Part shown: positions 34,224-43,614 of the stretch, one piece after another | How the letters are laid out: each line of letters starts with the position of its first letter | Numbering within the stretch: position 1 is the first letter of the stretch | Origin: Lacunisphaera limnophila | Lineage (GTDB): Bacteria > Verrucomicrobiota > Verrucomicrobiia > Opitutales > Opitutaceae | Length of the DNA stretch: 64,000 nucleotides | Assembly (NCBI RefSeq): GCF_001746835.1 | Contig: NZ_CP016094.1 | Location: forward strand, 2,294,001-2,358,000 | Direction: 5' to 3' | The notes under the pieces: generated by a model | Seen by the model: the letters and a program-made list of their open reading frames with translations, nothing else | Databases searched by the model: none | Told to the model about the DNA's origin: nothing | Made by a program: the position numbers and the translations under genes

Positions 34224-35844
34224 GCTTGTAGGGGTGGCGGTCGAGAGGCAGCGGGTGCCAGCCGCGGACGGAGGGGTGCACGAGGCGGACGGTGGTGAAA
34301 TGGTAAATCGGGATCACGGGCAGTTCCTCGAGGAGGATGGTTTCGGCCTGACGCAGCAGCTGTTCGCGTGCCACGGGATCGGCGGACCGGTCGGCGGCGT
34401 GGAGGGCGGCGTCGTAGGCGAGGTTGTTCCAGCCGGTGTGGTTGTTGTTGGAACCGCCGCGGAAGACATCGAGGAAGGACTTGGGGTCGGCGAAGTCGGC
34501 GACCCACTCGGAGCGGAGGACGGAGTAGTCGAGGGCGCGGCGTTTCGCGAAGAGGGAGGATTGCTCCATGTTATTGACCGCGACCGTCACGCCCAGCTGG
34601 CGCCACATCTGTTGCACGGCCTCGGCGATGATGCGGTGGTTGCCCGAGCTGTTGATCATGATCTCCACCGGGGGCAGGCCCGCGCCGCCGGGGTAGCCGG
34701 CCTCCGCGAGCAGGCGGGCGGCTTCCGCCGGATCGTGGCGGAGAGTGGCCGGCGGGGTGTAGCCGGTGATGCCGGCCGGGGTGAACGAAGCGGCGGGCTG
34801 CTGGCCGCCGCGGGTGATTTTTTCCGTGAGGGCGCGCCGATCGATGGCCAGAGAGAGGGCGCGGCGGACGAGGGTTTTGTCCAGGCCCGGGCGCGTCGTG
34901 TTGAGGCGGTAGAAATAGGTATCGAGAAAGGGGCTGATGCGCAGGACGTCGGGATGGTCGCGGCGGTAGCTGTCCACCTTGGCGACAGGGAGCGCCTCGG
35001 TTAGGTGGAGTTGACCGGCGCGGAAGGCGCGTTCCTCGCCGTCCACGTCGGCGGCGGGGTGGAAGTGGATGGCGGCGAGGCGCACGGTGGCGGCGTCCCA
35101 GTAGGTCGGGGATTTATCGACGATGATCACCTCGCCGCGGCGGTTGGCCTTCAGCACGAAGGGACCGTTGCCGACGAGGTGGGCGGGGTCGGTCCAGCGG
35201 TTGTCGCGCTGCGTGACGCCGCCGTGCTGCTCGATCACCGGCAGGGGCACCGGATACCAGACGGGATGGGAGAGCAAGCTGAGCAGAAACGGCGCCGGAT
35301 GCGCGAGGGTGAGGCGGAGCGTGTGGTCATCCACGGCCAGGGCGCCAACGTGGGTGAAGTCGGTTAGCCCGCCCTGGTACCAGGACTCGGCGTTCGCGAG
35401 GACGAACAGCATGGCCGCGTTGTCGGCGCCAAGGGGCCGGCTGAGGACGCGCTGGATGGAGCCGACGAAGTCGCGAGCGGTGACGGGAGCCCCATTGGAC
35501 CATTTGGCATTGGCCCGAAGATGGAAGGTCCAGATGAGGCCATCGGCGGAGGTTTCCCAGCGCTCGGCGACGCCGGGGACGGGGGCGCCGGTCTCGGGGT
35601 GTTCACCGACCAGGCCTTCGAAGAGGGCGGAGATGACGTTGATCTCGGGCAGGCCGGTTTCCCGGTGCGGATCGAGGCCCGCGAGGTCGGCGGAGAGACC
35701 GCGGTGCAGGACCTGTTCGCGGATGCCCCGCTCGACATCGGTCTCGCGCTTCTTGCAGCCGGAGGGGATGGCCACAAAAAGGCACAGGCAGACACAAATA
35801 ATACGATTCAGGGCAGATGCTGGCGTAGCCTGCTTATCGGACAT
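34204..35844 (-). CDS. solute-binding lipoprotein 3 (OppA/SBP_bac_5 family)
   Basis: A 546-residue lipoprotein; the signal peptide ends VAIPSGC followed by KKRETD. Family motifs are FEGLVGEHPETGAPVPGVAE, WSNGAPVTARDFVGSIQRVL, NGPFVLKAN and VRRALSLAIDRRAL. It overlaps the next SBP gene by 20 bases and is the first gene of the cluster, so the promoter is likely in the 18 bases before it or further upstream with ispF/ispD; no box is clear. Three diverged SBPs feeding one permease pair would broaden the range of substrates. Confidence 0.92.
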   Translation of the reverse strand: MSDKQATPASALNRIICVCLCLFVAIPSGCKKRETDVERGIREQVLHRGLSADLAGLDPHRETGLPEINVISALFEGLVGEHPETGAPVPGVAERWETSADGLIWTFHLRANAKWSNGAPVTARDFVGSIQRVLSRPLGADNAAMLFVLANAESWYQGGLTDFTHVGALAVDDHTLRLTLAHPAPFLLSLLSHPVWYPVPLPVIEQHGGVTQRDNRWTDPAHLVGNGPFVLKANRRGEVIIVDKSPTYWDAATVRLAAIHFHPAADVDGEERAFRAGQLHLTEALPVAKVDSYRRDHPDVLRISPFLDTYFYRLNTTRPGLDKTLVRRALSLAIDRRALTEKITRGGQQPAASFTPAGITGYTPPATLRHDPAEAARLLAEAGYPGGAGLPPVEIMINSSGNHRIIAEAVQQMWRQLGVTVAVNNMEQSSLFAKRRALDYSVLRSEWVADFADPKSFLDVFRGGSNNNHTGWNNLAYDAALHAADRSADPVAREQLLRQAETILLEELPVIPIYHFTTVRLVHPSVRGWHPLPLDRHPYKHVWLEH

Positions 35845-35862
35845 TTTCGGGGCTCTTGGTGG

Positions 35863-36342
35863 CTAAATTTTCCGGATCAGCGCGACGGCGTGGGCGGCGA
35901 TGGCGAGGCCGCGGCCGATGTCGTCGCTGCCCTCGTTGGTCGTGGCCTTGAGGCCGATGGCGTCCACGGGGAGGCCGGTGGATTTCGCGAGGGCGGCTTT
36001 CATCTCGGCGAGGCGGGGGGCGATCTTGGGTTTCTCGGCGATCAGGGTGGCGTCGACGTTGACCGGGGCCCAGCCGCGCTCGCGCAGGGCGGCGATGACG
36101 CGCTGGAGCAGGATCTGGGAGTCGGCGTTCTTGTAAGCCGGGTCGGTGTTGGGGAAGAAGTGGCCGATGTCGGGCAGGCCGGCGGCGCCGAGCAGGGCAT
36201 CGCAGAGGGCGTGGGTAAGAGCGTCGGCATCGGAGTGGCCGTCGAGGCCGAAGTCGGCGACGAAGGTCACGCCGCCGAGCACGAGCGGCCGGCCCGGGCA
36301 GGTGCGGTGGATGTCGTAGCCGTGGCCGATGCGGAGATTCAT
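35863..36342 (-). CDS. ispF: 2-C-methyl-D-erythritol 2,4-cyclodiphosphate synthase
   Basis: A 159-residue IspF, the fifth enzyme of the MEP isoprenoid pathway. Zinc-binding and active-site motifs are present: GHGYDIHR at the start, DGHSDADALTHALCDALLGA, and DIGHFFPNTD. The ATG at 36342 is chosen because the family starts there (MNLRIGHGYDIHR); the open frame continues 11 codons upstream into a CACGAAA-type repeat. It follows ispD by 42 bases. Confidence 0.96.
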   Translation of the reverse strand: MNLRIGHGYDIHRTCPGRPLVLGGVTFVADFGLDGHSDADALTHALCDALLGAAGLPDIGHFFPNTDPAYKNADSQILLQRVIAALRERGWAPVNVDATLIAEKPKIAPRLAEMKAALAKSTGLPVDAIGLKATTNEGSDDIGRGLAIAAHAVALIRKI

Positions 36343-36354
36343 GGCGGAAGGATC

Positions 36355-36384
36355 ACCACGAAAGGCACGAAACACACGAAAAAA
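36355..36384. repeat. CACGAAA short tandem repeat between ispF and ispD
   Basis: Three CACGAAA units at 9-10-base spacing (starting ACCACGAAAGGCACGAAACA) fill the gap between the ispD stop and the ispF start on the minus strand. A related CACGGAT array overlaps the purD start at 56173-56198. Confidence 0.5.
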
Positions 36385-37065
36385 TCAGACCTCGGCGCGG
36401 GCGAGCAGGAACTCCAGGTAGGGGAGGTCGGCCGGGGAGGTGAGCTTCGGGTTCGGGTGGGGATTCTCGAGGAGGGCGACGGGGCGGCCGAGGGCCTCGA
36501 CGGCGGCGGCGTCGTCGGTGATCGCAATCTTCCGGGCAGCGACCTTGGCGTAGGCGCGGGCGATCAGGGCGCGGTCAAAGACCTGGGGGGTTTCCATGGC
36601 CCAGAGGTGCCGGCGGTCGAGGTTGCGCAGGCGGCCCTCGCCGCGGTGTTCCTTGATGGTGTCGGTCACGCGGTGGGCGAGCACGACGGCGTGTTCGCGG
36701 CGGACAATCTTGTAGAGCGCGGCCAGTTGCTCGGGGCGCACCAGCGGACGGGCGCAGTCGTGGATGAAGACATGGCTGATGTCGTCGGGCAGCTCGGCAA
36801 GGGCGGCGGCCACGGAATCCTGCCGTTCGGCGCCGCCGCGGACAAAGATGCTGGGGGTGGGGGCGTAGGCGGAGAGGCCGACGAGCTGGGCCTGGTCGCG
36901 GTAGGTGACGACGTAGAAGTCGGCCACGCCGCTGCGGACGAACGCGGCGGCGGAGTGGGCGAAGACCGGTTTGCCCGCGAGGGGGGCGAGGATCTTGTCG
37001 GCCACGGCGCCGACCATGCGGCGACTGCTGCCGGCGGCGAGGAGGATGGCGGCGGTGCGGCTCAT
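36385..37065 (-). CDS. ispD: 2-C-methyl-D-erythritol 4-phosphate cytidylyltransferase
   Basis: A 226-residue IspD, which joins CTP and MEP. The nucleotide-binding start AAILLAAGSSRRM is typical, as are KPVFAHSAAAF, GGAERQDSVAAAL, HDCARPLV and the late AITDDAAAVEALG. It lies directly before ispF on the minus strand; ispE is about 860 bases away on the plus strand, so the three middle MEP-pathway genes cluster here in two divergent units around pyrF. Confidence 0.95.
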   Translation of the reverse strand: MSRTAAILLAAGSSRRMVGAVADKILAPLAGKPVFAHSAAAFVRSGVADFYVVTYRDQAQLVGLSAYAPTPSIFVRGGAERQDSVAAALAELPDDISHVFIHDCARPLVRPEQLAALYKIVRREHAVVLAHRVTDTIKEHRGEGRLRNLDRRHLWAMETPQVFDRALIARAYAKVAARKIAITDDAAAVEALGRPVALLENPHPNPKLTSPADLPYLEFLLARAEV

Positions 37066-37119
37066 GCGTGGAAGCTTAAGTTGGAAGTTGCAGTTGAAGC
37101 CGAGGCAGCCGGGCGTGGA

Positions 37120-37818
37120 TTACGCCCCGTTGAGCTCGGCGAGGATGGCGCGGGTGGCGGCGGCGGGGTCGGGGGCCTGGAGGATGGGGCGGCCGACGAC
37201 GATGAAGCTGGAGCCGGCGCGGGCGGCGTCGGCGGGGGAGAGGACGCGTTTCTGGTCGTCGCCCCCGGCCTCGCCGGCGGGGCGGATGCCCGGCGTGATG
37301 AGCTGGGTGGAGAGTGGCAGGGTGCGGCGCAGCAGCTGGACCTCGAGCGGCGAGCAGACAAGACCGCGGAGGCCGGAGCTCACGGCGAGCCGGCCGAGGC
37401 GCGCGACCTGGTCGGCGGGGGAGGCGGTGACGCCGATCTCGTCGAGGCCGGCGGCATCAGTCGAGGTGAGGACGGTGACGCCGAGCAGGAGGAGGTCGGG
37501 GTTGGTCTTTTGCTGGGCGGCGACGGCGGCGCGCATCATCTCACCGCCGCCGGACGTGTGCAGCGTGAGCATCTTGATCGGCAGCGGACCGAGGGATTCG
37601 ACGGCCTTGGCGACGGTGTTGGGAATGTCGTGGAGCTTGAGGTCGAGGAAAACATCAAAGCCGAGGTCGGCGACCTCGCGCACGTAGCTCGGCCCGTAGG
37701 CCGTGAACATCTGGAGACCGAGCTTCACCCAGCGGAGCTGGCCGCGGAGCTGGCGGAGGATCGGTGCGGCGGCTTCGCGGGTGGGGACGTCGAGGGCGAG
37801 GATCAGGTCACAGGGCAT
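37120..37818 (-). CDS. pyrF: orotidine 5'-phosphate decarboxylase
   Basis: A 232-residue OMP decarboxylase, the last step of UMP synthesis. The catalytic motif FLDLKLHDIPNTV lies near residue 55, with the substrate-phosphate loop in VVGRPILQAPDPAAA near the C-terminus and LALDVP at the start. The family is group I, of the bacterial length. It is 54 bases upstream of ispD on the same strand. It is divergent from ispE across 104 bases that must hold both promoters, but I cannot point to clear boxes. Confidence 0.95.
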   Translation of the reverse strand: MPCDLILALDVPTREAAAPILRQLRGQLRWVKLGLQMFTAYGPSYVREVADLGFDVFLDLKLHDIPNTVAKAVESLGPLPIKMLTLHTSGGGEMMRAAVAAQQKTNPDLLLLGVTVLTSTDAAGLDEIGVTASPADQVARLGRLAVSSGLRGLVCSPLEVQLLRRTLPLSTQLITPGIRPAGEAGGDDQKRVLSPADAARAGSSFIVVGRPILQAPDPAAATRAILAELNGA

Positions 37819-37922
37819 GGCGAGAAACCACTAATGGACAGGAATGGATAGTATTCAAAGAGAGAAATCAGTGGGGCTTTTGGCTAGGATTAGCGCGCGG
37901 GAGGGTGCATTAAGGGGGGACC

Positions 37923-38813
37923 ATGGGCGTCACCGTATTCAGTCCCGCCAAGTTGAATCTGTTTCTGGCCGTCACCGGCCGGCGGCCCGATGGTTTTCAC
38001 GACTTGGTGTCGGTGGCGGCGCCGCTGGATTTTGGGGACGAACTGGAGGCGGAGACGGGCGGGCGGGGGTACGCGCTGGCCTGTGATGATCCGGCGGTAC
38101 CGGTGGACGGGAGCAACCTCGTGTTGCGGGCGGCCGGGGCCTATGCGGTGGCGACCGGCTGGGACGAGCCGGTGCGTTTCCGCCTCACGAAGCGGATCCC
38201 GGTGGGGGCGGGCCTGGGGGGTGGCAGCAGCAATGCCGTGGCCGCCCTGCGGGCGTTGAACCAACTGGCCGGTGGCCGGCTGGGCGAGGCGCAGCTGGCC
38301 GGGCTGGCGGCGGCGCTGGGTTCGGACTGCGCCTTGTTTCTGGCGCAGGCCCCGGTGGTGATGCGGGGCCGGGGCGAACGCGTGGAACCGTTGGCGCCGG
38401 GGGCGGCCGCGCGGCTGCGGGGCCGGCGCGTGCTGGTGTTCAAACCGGCCTTTGGCATCAGCACACCGTGGGCATATGGCCGGATGGTGGCGCGCGGGAC
38501 GGACTATCTGCCGGCCGATCAGGCGGAGGCCCGCCTCGCCCGCTGGCTCGGCGGCGAGGCCGCGGCCGAGGAACTTTTGTACAACAACATGGAGCCGGCG
38601 GCGTTCGAGAAATACGTGCCGCTGCCGCTGCTGCTCGCGAAGCTGCGGGCGGAGTTCGGGGTGGCCGTGGCGATGAGCGGCAGCGGGAGCGCGTGTTATG
38701 CGCTGCTGCACGAACCGGACACCCGCGGGGACGCGGAGGTGACGGCGATGTCACGGCGCCTGCGGGAGTGGGCCGGCGCGGAAATCTTCATGCAGGAAGC
38801 GCGCCTCGCCTAG
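37923..38813 (+). CDS. ispE: 4-diphosphocytidyl-2-C-methyl-D-erythritol kinase
   Basis: A 296-residue GHMP kinase. It begins MGVTVFSPAKLNLFLAVTGR and has RRPDGFHDLVS near the start, the ATP-binding loop PVGAGLGGGSSNAVAALRAL near residue 100, and the C-terminal GHMP motif MSGSGSACYAL. It phosphorylates CDP-ME, the step between IspD and IspF. A good ribosome-binding site (AAGGGGGGA, 37911-37919) precedes the ATG. ptsI follows on the same strand. Confidence 0.95.
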   Translation: MGVTVFSPAKLNLFLAVTGRRPDGFHDLVSVAAPLDFGDELEAETGGRGYALACDDPAVPVDGSNLVLRAAGAYAVATGWDEPVRFRLTKRIPVGAGLGGGSSNAVAALRALNQLAGGRLGEAQLAGLAAALGSDCALFLAQAPVVMRGRGERVEPLAPGAAARLRGRRVLVFKPAFGISTPWAYGRMVARGTDYLPADQAEARLARWLGGEAAAEELLYNNMEPAAFEKYVPLPLLLAKLRAEFGVAVAMSGSGSACYALLHEPDTRGDAEVTAMSRRLREWAGAEIFMQEARLA

Positions 38814-38850
38814 TTCCGCATTGACCGGGTGGGAAGGCGGTTCGTTAATC

Positions 38851-40629
38851 ATGGAGCGCCGCTGCATGCCGACCCCCGCCAAAAGCGAAATCATCATCCA
38901 GGGCCTTGCCGCTTCCAAGGGCATCGCCTACGGACGGGTGTTTCTCTACCTGCAGAGCGAGCTGGAAATCCCGCGCTACGCGGTGGACCCGGACAAGCGC
39001 GTGGCCGAGATCGCACGCTTCGAGCAGGCACTCGTCACCACCCGGCAGCAGATTGCGAAGATCCAGGAAGAGGTGAGCAAGAACCTCAGCGAGGAGGAGG
39101 CGCTGATCTTTGACGCGCACCAGATGGTGCTCGAAGACCAGGCGCTCATCGGCGAGACGATCCGTGATTTCCAGAAGAGCGGGCTGAACATCGAGACGTG
39201 TTTCAACGCCGTCGCGCAGCGCTACATCCAGGCCTTCGCGGAGATCGACGACGAATACCTGCGCGAGCGCGCGGCCGACATCAAGGACGTGGCCAAGCGC
39301 GTGCTGCATGTGCTGCTGGGCCAGACCGCCGGCAGCCTGACCGAGCTGGTGGACAAGCGGATCATCGTGGCGAAGGACATCTCGCCCTCCGAGGCCGCCG
39401 GCATCGACCGCAGCGCCGCGCTGGGGATCGTGACCGACGCCGGCAGCCGCACGAGCCATGCGGTGATCGTGGCCCGCTCGATGAAAATCCCGGCGGTCGT
39501 CGGCGCCGTGGACCTGACCGGGCGGCTCAAGGACGGCGACTGGCTGCTGGTGGACGGTTACGACGGCGTGATTGTCATCAACCCGAACGAGCAAACCCTG
39601 TTCCGGTACGGCAAGATCCAGAAGGCCAAGCAGACCTTCGAATCGCGGCTGATGACCGTGAACGACATGGCGGCGGAGACGCTGGATGGCGTGCGGGTGA
39701 CCTTGCGGGCCAACATCGAGAAGCCGGACGAGATCGCGCTAGTGAAGCAGTACCGCGCCGCGGGGGTCGGGCTGTACCGCACCGAGTTCCTTTTTCTGTC
39801 GTCGACCAAGGTCCCGACCGAGGAGCAGCAGTATGTGGCGTATCGGGAAATCGTGGCCGGGCTGGCGCCCGATCCCGTGACGATCCGCACGCTCGATGTG
39901 GGCGGCGACAAGCCCCTGCCGGGCGACCCGGGGCTGATCGGGCCCGAGGCGAACCCTTTCCTGGGCTTCCGGGCGATCCGGATGTGCCTGGAGAACCCGG
40001 TGATGTTCAAGGACCAGCTCCGCGCGATCCTGCGCGCCAGCGCGCACGGCAAGGTGGAGATCATGTATCCGATGATCAGCGGGCCCGAGGAACTCGATCG
40101 CGCCAATGCGCTACTGGACGAGGCCAAGGCCGAGCTCAAGCAACGCGGCCAGGCCTTTGACGCGAAGGTGCGGGTCGGCACCATGATCGAGATCCCGAGT
40201 GCGGCCATCGCCGGCGACGTGCTGGCCGAACACAGCGACTTCTTCAGCATCGGCACCAACGATCTCATCCAATACCTGCTGGCGATCGACCGGGGCAACA
40301 GCCGCATCGCCCATCTTTACGACCCCACGCATCCCGCCGTCGTGCGCACCCTCAAGCAGATCGTGGACACGGGCCACGCCCGGGGGTTGAAGGTCAGCGT
40401 GTGCGGCGAGATGGCCGGCGACGCCCTGTACGCCCCGTTGCTGCTGGGTCTGGGCGTGGACGAGCTGAGTCTCACGCCGACCCTGGTGCCGTCCGTTCGC
40501 TATCTCATTCGCGCCATGAAGATGAGCGACGCCAAGAAGCTGGCGGCGGAGGCGCTGAAGCAGAAGGATGCCAAAAAGACCTACGCGATGGTCGAGGCCT
40601 TCTACAACGACCGGATGGGCGGGGAGTAG
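38851..40629 (+). CDS. ptsI: phosphoenolpyruvate--protein phosphotransferase (PTS enzyme I)
   Basis: A 592-residue enzyme I, which takes phosphate from PEP and gives it to HPr. The N-terminal HPr-binding domain is followed by the phosphohistidine loop DAGSRTSHAVIVARS, the linker, and the PEP-binding barrel with GLYRTEFLFL, RTLDVGGDKPLPG, RIGTMIEIPSAA-like (RVGTMIEIPSAA), FFSIGTNDLIQYLLAIDRGN and the catalytic cysteine in VSVCGEMAGD. Starts at 38851 and 38866 are both possible; 38851 has GGAAGG 12 to 19 bases upstream. No HPr or EII gene is nearby, so its role may be regulatory or shared with distant genes. Confidence 0.93.
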   Translation: MERRCMPTPAKSEIIIQGLAASKGIAYGRVFLYLQSELEIPRYAVDPDKRVAEIARFEQALVTTRQQIAKIQEEVSKNLSEEEALIFDAHQMVLEDQALIGETIRDFQKSGLNIETCFNAVAQRYIQAFAEIDDEYLRERAADIKDVAKRVLHVLLGQTAGSLTELVDKRIIVAKDISPSEAAGIDRSAALGIVTDAGSRTSHAVIVARSMKIPAVVGAVDLTGRLKDGDWLLVDGYDGVIVINPNEQTLFRYGKIQKAKQTFESRLMTVNDMAAETLDGVRVTLRANIEKPDEIALVKQYRAAGVGLYRTEFLFLSSTKVPTEEQQYVAYREIVAGLAPDPVTIRTLDVGGDKPLPGDPGLIGPEANPFLGFRAIRMCLENPVMFKDQLRAILRASAHGKVEIMYPMISGPEELDRANALLDEAKAELKQRGQAFDAKVRVGTMIEIPSAAIAGDVLAEHSDFFSIGTNDLIQYLLAIDRGNSRIAHLYDPTHPAVVRTLKQIVDTGHARGLKVSVCGEMAGDALYAPLLLGLGVDELSLTPTLVPSVRYLIRAMKMSDAKKLAAEALKQKDAKKTYAMVEAFYNDRMGGE

Positions 40630-40714
40630 GCGGCGGGTTGTCGGGCACCGGTAGGTAAACGCCCCAGGGCGATAGGGGTTGCGTTGGCCGGGTTTGTGCA
40701 ACCGTGTGGGCCAA

Positions 40715-41638
40715 ATGGCGAATCCTGTGCCCGTCCCTAAGCTCGATGTCACGGTCCGCGTGGGCTGCAACCTGACCTATGAGGTGACCGGTTCGGCGAT
40801 GCTCCTGTTGAACCTGCGCCCGAGCCCGAACCGGAACCATGAAATCGTCTTCGAGGCGCTGACGCTGGGCAACAACCTGCCGGTCGAACAGTTCACCGAC
40901 AGCCACGGTAACGCGGTCCAGCGCGTCGTGCTCGCGCCGGGGAGCAATTATTTCCGGCACGATGCCATCGTACGGGTCTCGTCGCGACCGGACAACCACG
41001 ACCTGGTCGATCGCGCGCCGCAGACCGCCGCCAGCCTGCCGCCGGCGGTGCTGCGTTACACGCTGCCCAGCCGGTATTGCGACTCGGACAAGCTGGTGAA
41101 CTTCGCGTGGGAAAAGTTCGGCACGGTCGAGCACGGCTGGACGCGCGTGCAGGCGATCAGCCGGTGGATCCACGACAACTTTGAGTATCGCTACATGTCG
41201 GGGCGGTCCGACCTCTCCGCGTGGGATGTGCTGCAGCGGGGCTACGGGGTGTGCCGGGACTTCGCGCACCTGGCGATTGCGTTGAACCGGTGCTTCAACG
41301 TCCCGGCGCGCTATGTGACCGGGCACCTGCCGGACATCGGCTGGCCCGATCCGGAGAACCACATGGATTTCCACGCCTATGCCGAGGTGTACCTGGGCGG
41401 CGAGTGGCTCACGACGGACGCACGGTTCCACGCACCGCGCATCGGCCGGATCAAGGTGGCCTGCGGGCAGGATGCGGTGGACGGGGCCTTCTCGACGATC
41501 TACGGCGGGGCGACGCTGTCGTTTTTCCAAGTGTGGGCCTACCAGGTGGAGCGGGGCACGGTGGGCGTGGGGGACGACCTGGATTTCAGCCGGCGGCTCG
41601 ACAACCAGTGGGCGGTGCGGACGGATCCGGATCTATAA
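40715..41638 (+). CDS. transglutaminase-like cysteine protease family protein
   Basis: A 307-residue cytoplasmic protein with an N-terminal beta-rich bacterial transglutaminase region (about 10-110) and a transglutaminase core. The catalytic triad is visible: Cys in GYGVCRDFAHL, His in MDFHAYAEVYL and Asp in LTTDARFHAP. Related proteins act as peptidases or amidases; the substrate is unknown. There is no signal peptide. The ATG at 40715 is chosen because it gives the shortest N-terminus before the conserved region. It lies 85 bases after ptsI and 101 before rpoZ; neither gap shows a clear terminator. Confidence 0.85.
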   Translation: MANPVPVPKLDVTVRVGCNLTYEVTGSAMLLLNLRPSPNRNHEIVFEALTLGNNLPVEQFTDSHGNAVQRVVLAPGSNYFRHDAIVRVSSRPDNHDLVDRAPQTAASLPPAVLRYTLPSRYCDSDKLVNFAWEKFGTVEHGWTRVQAISRWIHDNFEYRYMSGRSDLSAWDVLQRGYGVCRDFAHLAIALNRCFNVPARYVTGHLPDIGWPDPENHMDFHAYAEVYLGGEWLTTDARFHAPRIGRIKVACGQDAVDGAFSTIYGGATLSFFQVWAYQVERGTVGVGDDLDFSRRLDNQWAVRTDPDL

Positions 41639-41739
41639 TCGGTCCAAGCGGCTGGCCCGCGAACCAGTTGGCCGCACGGCGGCGCGCCGCGGGCGATAGA
41701 CGTCGTGTTTGCCCCAGGGCGTTTATAGACTTCGGATCC

Positions 41740-41945
41740 ATGAGAGACGAATACCTGTACGCCGCCGCCAAAGTCATCACCGATCCCTACATTCTGGTGA
41801 ATGTGGTGTCCCGTCGCGTGAAGCAGCTGCGTCGGGCAGCCGGCCGCTGGTGGAGTCGCTCGAGAAGCTGGCCCCCGAGGACATCGCGTTGCGCGAGATC
41901 TCGGAAGGTCGCATCAGCTACGAGTTGGGCACCGACACCCGCTGA
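41740..41945 (+). pseudogene. rpoZ: RNA polymerase omega subunit, one-base frameshift
   Basis: The first frame gives MRDEYLYAAAKVITDPYILV and NVVSRRVKQLRR, the omega N-terminus. From 41837 the matching frame is shifted and gives [35 protein letters not shown] and a stop. Adding one G to the GGG run at 41834-41836 joins them (QLRRGSRPLVES) into a normal 68-residue omega. As omega is almost always conserved, an error in the sequence is the best explanation. Its last 28 bases overlap the end of the convergent DoxX-like gene. Confidence 0.85.
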
Positions 41946-42385
41946 GGCGGGCGGAGGATCGCCGCGAGGCGGTCATAGTCCCAGCAGAGCAGGAACACGC
42001 TGCCGAGCAGCATGAGCCCGGTGATCACGGGCGTACCTTGGAAATGCATCGAGAGCGTGATCAGAAAAATGTTTACGATGATCGGGAAGTAGACCACCGC
42101 GCCGAGGGTGACCGTGCGGGGGATGAGCAGCAGCCCGGCGGCGAGCCACTGGGCGGCACCGAGGAAATTCCAATACCAGCCGGTCTGGTACAGCGCCTCG
42201 AAGAAGAAGCCAACCGGGTTGGAGACGGGCAGGTTCGTGAACCGGTGGCCGATGATCTTGGTCCAACCGGACGGGAGGAAACCGATCGCGAGCAGCACGC
42301 GCGTCACCACGGCGAGCCGGCCCAGCCAGCGTTGGCGGCGGGCGGAGGCGTGAAGCCGGTCGAGGGCGGACCAGAAGGAAGGCAT
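41918..42385 (-). CDS. DoxX-like membrane protein
   Basis: A 155-residue protein with four membrane helices. Starting from [20 protein letters not shown], it shows the DoxX-type [20 protein letters not shown], a charged stretch with a Phe-rich loop ([20 protein letters not shown]), and two further helices. DoxX-like proteins are small membrane proteins of varied and mostly unproven function, some in redox or thiol stress. Its stop lies inside the rpoZ 3' end. The ATG at 42385 is chosen because upstream codons are Arg/Pro-rich and do not match a family. Confidence 0.75.
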   Translation of the reverse strand: MPSFWSALDRLHASARRQRWLGRLAVVTRVLLAIGFLPSGWTKIIGHRFTNLPVSNPVGFFFEALYQTGWYWNFLGAAQWLAAGLLLIPRTVTLGAVVYFPIIVNIFLITLSMHFQGTPVITGLMLLGSVFLLCWDYDRLAAILRPPQRVSVPNS

Positions 42386-42555
42386 GCGCGGATCTTGGCG
42401 GTCCGGGCGAAGGTCGTCCGCAAGAATCAGGACGAACGGCCGGAAACCCGGGACGGTTGCAGGGCGGATGGAATCGGTGGTGGCTGGGTGGCACGCCATC
42501 CGAAACCGCGCGAGCGAGCTCACACCCGCAAAAATACCCGGGGCCCGGAGGCCCG

Positions 42556-43494
42556 TTACTTGCCGCCCTTCACGCCGCTGGCGAGGAGGGTTTCGAAGTG
42601 GGGTTCCTTGGCCTCGCGGGAGACCAGGGTGACGTCCACTTTCTGGAAGCCGGCGGACTTGAGGAAGCTGTGGAGGGTGCTCTCCTTGAACCCGAGCCAG
42701 AGGTCGCCGTAGACGTCGCGGGCCTTTTCGAAATCATGTTCCTTCAGGTCCAGGACGAGCAGCTGGCCGCCGGGCCGGAGAATGCGGTGGGCCTCGTTGA
42801 CGGCGGTCTGCGGGTGGGTGGCGTGGTGGAGGGCCTGGGAGAGGATGGCGAGGTCGACGGAGCGGTCGGGCAGGGGGACCTGCTCGATGTCGCCGAGCTT
42901 GTAGGTAAGATTCGCGAGGCCGTTCTTTTTGGCCAGCTCGGTGCCGACCTCGACCATCTTGGGGGAGTTGTCGATGCACCAGACGCGCTCGGCGCGGCGG
43001 GCGAGGAGTTGCGACACCAGGCCCTCGCCGGCGCCGAGGTCGGCCACGGTGATGGCGGGCACGAGCCGGAGGGCGAGGTGGCCGAGGGCTTCCCAGGAAC
43101 GGCCGGGGCAGTAGTTTTTCCCGAGCTTGCCGGCGATGAGGTTGAAATACTGCTCGGAGTGCTGGCGGCGCTTGAGGAGGGTGCGGTCGAGGCTGAGACG
43201 GTCCTCGGTGGATTCCGGCCGGTCGGCGACGGCGTCGCAGGCGGCGCGGAGGAGGGCGAGTTGCTTGGGGTCCAGGGTGGCGCGGAGCGAGTAAAACGCC
43301 TTCTTGCCGTCGCGCCGGTCGGTCACGAAGCCGGCCTGGCGGAGCAGGCCGAGCTGGGAGGAGATGCGGGACTGGCCCATGCCGAGGATTTCCTGCAGTT
43401 CGGCGACGGCGAGTTCCTCGCGGAGGAGGAGGGCAAGCAGGCGCAGCCGGGTGGGGTCGGAGAGAACCTTGAGACTGTCCCAGGAGTCGGTCAT
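42556..43494 (-). CDS. ArsR-type regulator fused to SAM-dependent methyltransferase
   Basis: A 312-residue two-domain protein. Residues about 5-85 form an ArsR winged helix ([40 protein letters not shown]). After a linker, residues about 140-300 form a class I methyltransferase with [31 protein letters not shown] and [20 protein letters not shown]. Such fusions are widespread; a role in methionine/SAM or metal regulation is often proposed but not shown. A weak hairpin with TTTTT follows the stop (42531-42554). Confidence 0.88.
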   Translation of the reverse strand: MTDSWDSLKVLSDPTRLRLLALLLREELAVAELQEILGMGQSRISSQLGLLRQAGFVTDRRDGKKAFYSLRATLDPKQLALLRAACDAVADRPESTEDRLSLDRTLLKRRQHSEQYFNLIAGKLGKNYCPGRSWEALGHLALRLVPAITVADLGAGEGLVSQLLARRAERVWCIDNSPKMVEVGTELAKKNGLANLTYKLGDIEQVPLPDRSVDLAILSQALHHATHPQTAVNEAHRILRPGGQLLVLDLKEHDFEKARDVYGDLWLGFKESTLHSFLKSAGFQKVDVTLVSREAKEPHFETLLASGVKGGK

Positions 43495-43574
43495 GCGGTG
43501 CCAGAGCTATGGGGAGAAAAGCCGGCCATGACAAGAACGGCCCGCAGGGACGCGGGCCCTCCAGGATTGGGCAC

Positions 43575-43601
43575 AAAAAAGGCCGCGCTGAGGGCGCGGC
43601 C
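43575..43601 (-). terminator. intrinsic terminator of the long greA gene
   Basis: GGCCGCGC pairs with GCGCGGCC (loop CCTCA on the minus strand), followed by TTTTTT. It lies about 45 bases after the stop of the GreA-domain gene. Confidence 0.85.
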
Positions 43602-43614
43602 TGAAGGGGAAAGA

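Noticed and set aside
40640-41730. AAACGCCC-type inverted motif near 40650 and 41712 as a possible operator pair
   Set aside because: Only about 8 bases shared and over 1 kb apart; chance is a sufficient explanation.
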